Assembly (NCBI GenBank): GCA_032207245.1
Contig: CM063506.1
Coordinates: 19,892,075-19,956,074 of the forward strand
Source of the DNA: Pardosa pseudoannulata
Taxonomy: Eukaryota > Arthropoda > Arachnida > Araneae > Lycosidae
Direction of reading: 5' to 3'
DNA: 64,000 bases
Shown: positions 58,726 through 64,000 of the stretch, one piece after another
How the letters are laid out: each line of letters opens with the position of its first letter
Numbering within the stretch: the first letter of the stretch is position 1
Notes under the pieces: generated by a model
Told to the model about the DNA's origin: nothing
What the model saw: only the letters and a program-made list of their open reading frames with translations
Database searches by the model: none
Program-made: the position numbers and the translations under genes

Positions 58726-59580
58726 TTAAATGAATATATATATTATACAAATTTTTTATTTTATTTGCCTTTTTTTTACATTGTATAAAAAAATAGCATT
58801 GTTTAACATTTTGACGAAAACAACAACAAAAAAACTTTATGTAGCTTTGTTTGTACCCCCATGTGACTAACTCTGAATGCTCACATCATTATATGATCAA
58901 ATTTAACACATTTTGGTGACAGGTTCAAAGATGGATTACTTGAATAAAATCAAAATTTTATTTCCAAATTTTGATGTTTTCTTTTTGGTTTACAACTGCA
59001 TTGCATTACCATTCTAACTTTGTTGTGGATCAAAGACACTCATTACTTATGTATATGCACATAATTTTTAAAAGAAAGGCTGCATCAGCATAAACATTAC
59101 TCAAGGAAAATGATGCCAAAAAAATCTCGCATAAATGACACATTAAGTTTACCTTCTAAGGAAGTCAATGACAGGAGAAAATTTTCTATTTTACTTTTGT
59201 TTTCAAAAATAATTACAATAAACTATACATTGTATGTAGCCATTAAAATGAAATACGCAAGTTAAAAATTATTTAACAAATCTTTGATCTAAATTAGGAT
59301 CTAAGCAGTCCTAGTCTGGTAGATCGTCACCTTCATCTTGAATCAGTCTTTTCCTCTAATGAATAATTTCAGCTTTGAATAATACTATTGATGATATTTT
59401 GACTGATTTACACTCACATCTTACCCATGTTAAAATTTTATAAGGAGTTCTACACATCTTGCAATGAAGATCTTGTTTAAGGTGAATAAGGTGCTAATAT
59501 TTTCTAAGTGCACATAAATGCTGCATCAATAGAAATGCAGTGCCTACTGAAAGTTTTAAATGCCATACCTTTTTTTTCAG

Positions 59581-59652
<72 letters not shown>

Positions 59653-61329
59653 CACACACACACAGAGACTTTTGGTTTAATCTTTTGCTTTTTTCTTTTC
59701 ATATAGAAATATGTAAGATTAAATTGCAAAATAAAAATTAGATATTAAAGATAAAAAAAATTATCAGAATCTTGTAGATAAATTTTAGATTATTGAATTT
59801 AAAGTTGATATCAGTATGTTATTGTTCAAAATTATGCTAATTATTAGTAAATAATCAGTATATAATTTTAGTGACTTTTATATAATCTTGTTCAGGTTCA
59901 AATTTACATAGATGGTATTATAAATTTGTATATTTATATCAAGTAATTTTTGCAGTTTAATAAATTCATTTGTTTGAAATTTTCTGTAACTAAATCAGCT
60001 GCTATAAAGAGTTTTTTTTTAAGAGCATTTCTCTGGAAGCTCTGTGTATCTGGTTTATCCATCTAAATTTTAGATATCTAGAACCCTGGTAAATTTCTGT
60101 GCTAAAGAAAGGACTATCAATTCAGAATTAAAACAGAAGAATTGTTATAGTTTCAAATTTGATCATTTAAATGCTGTTAAAATCATTATTACTTTGCAAA
60201 CTTAATCGCTTATGTTATTATTTAAATGTGTGTGCTAAAATAAGACTGTAGAAAATGAATAAGCAAAATTGAAAAATATTTAAAAATTTGTTTTTAGTCA
60301 AAGAACTTACAATATTAACCTAAATTTTTATTTTGTAATTGCGTAAAATTAAATACAAGGAAAAATATAACTTCGTTACAAATGCTTAAAGGAAATGTTA
60401 TGTATCACTAATACTGATTGAATCAGAACCAAAACCAAATGACTTAAAATGGAACAGTTTAATGCAGAAACTAAATTATCATTAAAAAAATATATTTATT
60501 AACTAAGGATCTATAAAAATTGCTTCTATTTGCTTCAGCCGTGAAAATTGTATCAAAAGCACCATTTAGAAAATTAAGATGTATTTTGTATTAGCAATGA
60601 ACAGTTTCCAAATAGTCCTGGGAGAAAAAAAATATTTCCCATAAGCGCCTAATAAAAGGAGACAATGAATCAGCATTAGTATAGTTATCTGGTATGAAAA
60701 GAATTATAAATTGAAGTGGAAAGAAATCTCTGTAAAATTAGTAATACTGAATGTTTATTTTTATAGTGCAGTTTTAATATAATTTACTGATACTCTGTTT
60801 TGAGTTCATTCAAAATCATATGAATGCTTATATCTAGGTTTGAACGATTTATCGAATTATATGCTATTACGATAAGATTATTTTGCTATCTCATCTATTA
60901 AAAAGGTTTGATTGTAAGGAGTAGATATAGATTAATTTTTTTTGTGTGCGTGTGTTTATAACGCAACATCTTGTTATCGGTAGAAGAAAGTGCTGACACT
61001 TCCTGTGTAATCGATTTGCTATCAGCGTCATCATCCAGTGTTGAACAAAGACACGGGTTACAAGTTTTTAGGGATAAAGAGGTGTGAAATTTCCCCTTCT
61101 GAAACAAAGTGTATGGAAATTTAATTATATTAAGTTTTAACTGCTGCTGACTTATTTTATAACACGACTGCCTTGGTGCGGCTTGGTAGATGTAAAAATA
61201 CGATTATCTCGAGTTTTAATCTTATTTTTTTAAATTAACTTCAGTTATTTCTTGTCTGATTAGAAAAACTAAATTGGTTTCAAGAAAATTAGATTTTTCT
61301 TACGTAAAATACGAATTTTAAGTAAAATA
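58726..61329. other. AT-rich spacer with a long (TA)n tract
   Basis: (TA)n followed by (CA)n at 59585-59664 is the longest microsatellite in the window. A minus-strand frame at 61097-60960 may be an exon (see findings). Otherwise no gene is seen. Confidence 0.4.
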
Positions 61330-61660
61330 GAGCCACGGTAGCTCAGCAAAGACTTCGATCTCATAACAGAATGGTTGTGGAATTGAGGCCGGAGGAAACC
61401 CAAGATCCGCTGTGTTCTTTAATATGGGGTACGTAAAATAGGTTCGTGGTCACAATGACCGCCAGGTATCCAAGTGATACCTCTGGAGGTAGCAGGCCAA
61501 GCCAGAAGTCTTTTGCTTGGTCCTTGCTTCTAAATAACGAGGACCCACTTTGTGTTATCCCTAAGGAATAATTTCGGCCGCCTATATTATGTTTCCATAA
61601 TAAAAGGGTCGATACAATCCGTAGCGATATATTAGCGACTGCTTTGCAAGAAAGTATCCC
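61330..61660 (+). repeat. Unidentified GC-rich block starting with a tRNA-like A-box
   Basis: Starts GCCACGGTAGCTCAGCAAAG, close to a polymerase III A-box, but the place of the B-box reads GGTTGTGGAATTGAGGCC and is not a good match. It also has a small inverted repeat (GGTATCCAAGTGATACC, 61467-61483). It may be a second tRNA-derived SINE family, with only one copy seen here. Confidence 0.3.
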
Positions 61661-62094
61661 CGCGTTATTAAATAAGTTAAAAAAACATTTTTAATAGAAA
61701 AATAAGGTAATATTTTGCTTTAAAAAATATTGCTCATTTTTTTACCAACTAGCGATACCTGTTTACCCTTGATCAGGTATGGTTTGAGAATGTTACGGAA
61801 ATTCCTTTTCATTAAAGTGTGGACAGATTTGTTCTATTATCACCGAAGCAGCATTGGGCGCTATCAGTGCTTCGAGATTAATAACCACCAGAGAATAAAT
61901 ACTGCATACTGTTGTCATTTAAAAAGACAATCACTGAATGGTTAGGGCGCTGCCTATTCCATCGTTTATTTTTCATTTCTTTGGCAATCATAATTTTTCG
62001 CTGCTATTTTCCTAACTGCAAATCAACAATGCAAATGATGCTCTTACGAAACTTTTTCTTTCCCGGCCTCGTGATCTTACAGTTATTATGTAGC

Positions 62095-62205
62095 CTCCAC
62101 ACTATGGCCAATTGTTCACCTCTTCCTGATGGTGGCCTTGAACGATGGTTCAAGGGTTGCATCCACACGCTGGGCCTCTAAATGAGCCGAGTACGTGGAA
62201 TCTAT
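62095..62205 (-). repeat. Dispersed repeat, copy 2
   Basis: Inverted match of the core at 8693-8800 over about 110 bases, with roughly one difference in ten. Flanks do not align, so this is the shared part of a longer unknown element. Confidence 0.55.
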
Positions 62206-63720
62206 TTTTTAATATAGAACATATAAAGACAAAAAAAAAATTTTTTTTTTTGCTTAAAAATCTTTGAAACTGGTAAAGAAAATAAAAGGGAATAAAGACA
62301 TGCAACGCTTAACAGTTAAAAATAATTTCGTAAATATATATAAGTCAAAGTATATCTTTGTGACCTTTGTAGCATTCTATATCATTTTTTCGTGTTTACC
62401 GCAAGTCGACTGCTTTTGAGTATACCACCATAATAAATTTGTTGTTTTATCTGGGTACGTATGGGGGGGGGACATGAGCCATCTTCCATTAATTACGGAG
62501 TTTTCCATTTTTAGCATTCCATTACCCTCTATTTAGAAAGTTTGAAATCTACAGCAATCTATTTTGTTTTTAATGCAATATCTAGTATGTTTAATCAGAA
62601 TTAGACTTCTAGTATATCGAGTGGAAAAAATATTCCACAAATTTAGAAAATGTACCTAAATGCAGGGATCAGCGCAAAACACCTTTTACTTTATTAAACA
62701 CAGTTTTTACCTTGGTCATTTTTATTTGCTGTTTTTTACTTTTAGTCACTTTTCGCTTTTTTTAAGCATGTAAAAGGCTTTTTAGTGTTAAACAGTAACA
62801 TATTCCGGAGAAGGCTCGATGATTTCGTATCAAATTTCCTTTCAAAATTTTTTGAAATACCTACTGAAAGTTAGGTCTAGATTTTTGTGTAACATCTTGA
62901 AAACACAAGCAATGAAACAACCTGCTTTTAAGGAGAGATAGTACTTTGGCTTTAAAATTATACAATTTTTTAGAGATTCTTTTCTCACAATAGGAATGTT
63001 TTGGATCTAGGCATCATGTGTTGAAGTTCAAAGAAGCTTAATGATTTAAGCTGAGACTGGGGGAGAGAAAAACGGTTTTTTCCTTTAATGGAAGGTACCT
63101 CCACGTACTAGCAACATACCTCTGACTAAATGGTGTTTATTTTGTTGCTGTTTTATTTTTATCCTTCTTGCAGAATCAAGTATAGGAAACTTCTCGTCAG
63201 ATATTCAAAATCGCTGGAGCTTCTATGAACATTTGCTGTAAAAAGTTTGACGTTAGGAATTTTTTTATTTTACCTAAGCATTTGTCTTTCGCCTTCGGCA
63301 GACACATAGGGTTTATTCGATCGTAATTTTTACTTTCAAATTTTTATTTAATGCATTTTCAATAGCAACTTTTTTATATTTGTAAAATATGTAATTTTTA
63401 CACGCATAAAAATATTGAAATAATATATTTTTAGTCACTGACTTTTAGTATTTTGGGGGTAAATAAAACAAATGCCTGAAGAAACATACATATAAATTTA
63501 AAAAATTAAGTCTCCTCTGGTAGATTGCCTTATATTCAACACTACTTTCAAAGCAAATTGTGCGTATTGGCGTATATACCTAGCGATTCATGAAAATATT
63601 CACAAGATTTCTGCCGCTGCTCGGCAATACGTAATCAACAAAGTAAAAAGGACTAAAGCATTTTCATCCGCGTTTCCCTACAATTAATACAATTTGTTTC
63701 ACGTGTCTTAAATTTTCCTT
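62206..63720. other. Spacer, no gene seen
   Basis: AT-rich with short frames only. A run of nine G lies at 62463-62471. Confidence 0.4.
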
Positions 63721-63903
63721 CCGCGTGACCTTCGCGGAACGATGGCCGAATGGTAGAACGTTGTTTTACTGGAGTTCGCAGGTGCGAATTCTGCTGCTGA
63801 CATAGATGTTCGTATCCTTTCGGAATCTTTTAAGTAGTTAGTTTCATTAACCCTCTTGAGCAAAACAGTAGACCTTAGCGCTCCAAATCAAACCCGTGTG
63901 ACC
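63721..63903 (+). mobile_element. tRNA-derived SINE with near-perfect 10-bp target duplication
   Basis: Flanks CCGCGTGACC (63721-63730) and CCGTGTGACC (63894-63903). The head is CGATGGCCGAATGG with the A-box; the B-box region GGTGCGAATTC is slightly decayed. The body has CATAGATGTTCGTATCC and GAGCAAAACAGTAG, and the end is CGCTCCAAATCAAAC. Confidence 0.78.
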
Positions 63904-64000
63904 ACCCAGGAAGGTACTGGAGTTTCAACTTGAGTGTTCAAAAATTTTAAATTAAATTAATAATTCGTTCATATTGACCCTGGAATTCTAAATTGCAAAA

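Noticed and set aside
63151..63242. Candidate last exon of cytochrome b5 after a strong acceptor (ccttcttgcag)
   Set aside because: In the phase required by the exon 3 donor it hits TAG at the fourth codon. The open phase gives no membrane helix.

Overview
The window is AT-rich, intron-rich animal nuclear DNA. Three protein-coding genes can be read, all on the + strand: an uninterrupted mannose-6-phosphate isomerase (3410-4636), a 19-exon DDX10/Dbp4-type DEAD-box RNA helicase spread over 34 kb (12615-46817), and a cytochrome b5 gene whose heme-binding core is encoded by three exons (53504 to about 57025). GT-AG introns, animal-type protein sequences, long TE-filled introns, (TA)n microsatellites and a TE set of jockey, RTE, BEL/Pao, Tc1, hAT, piggyBac-like and Helitron-like elements point to an arthropod. 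A chelicerate such as a spider is my best guess, but this is weakly supported.

Layout. 1-3409: TE debris (SINE pieces, a BEL/Pao C-terminal fragment) leading into the MPI gene. 4637-12614: AT-rich spacer with a SINE, a candidate hAT-like element and a jockey LINE remnant just upstream of DDX10. 12615-46817: DDX10. Its introns hold two hAT elements with intact 8-bp target duplications, a fold-back hAT derivative, a dead Tc1 element, a 91-bp TTAA-flanked MITE inside an older 1-kb DNA element, a 5'-truncated RTE LINE with a 13-bp target duplication, SINEs, and a dimeric tandem repeat of about 3.2 kb that was later split by a 977-bp Helitron-like insertion. 46818-53503: spacer with SINEs and a pogo-like terminus. 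53504-57043: cytochrome b5. 57044-64000: spacer and repeats with no gene that I can support.

The three genes are housekeeping genes of separate pathways: sugar-phosphate interconversion, small-subunit rRNA processing, and electron transfer. Nothing suggests they act together, and I see no operon, gene cluster or CRISPR array. I found no convincing new multi-gene system. The most unusual content is transposable: a tRNA-derived SINE family with at least eight copies here, and several nested insertions whose empty sites can be read from neighbouring repeat copies.
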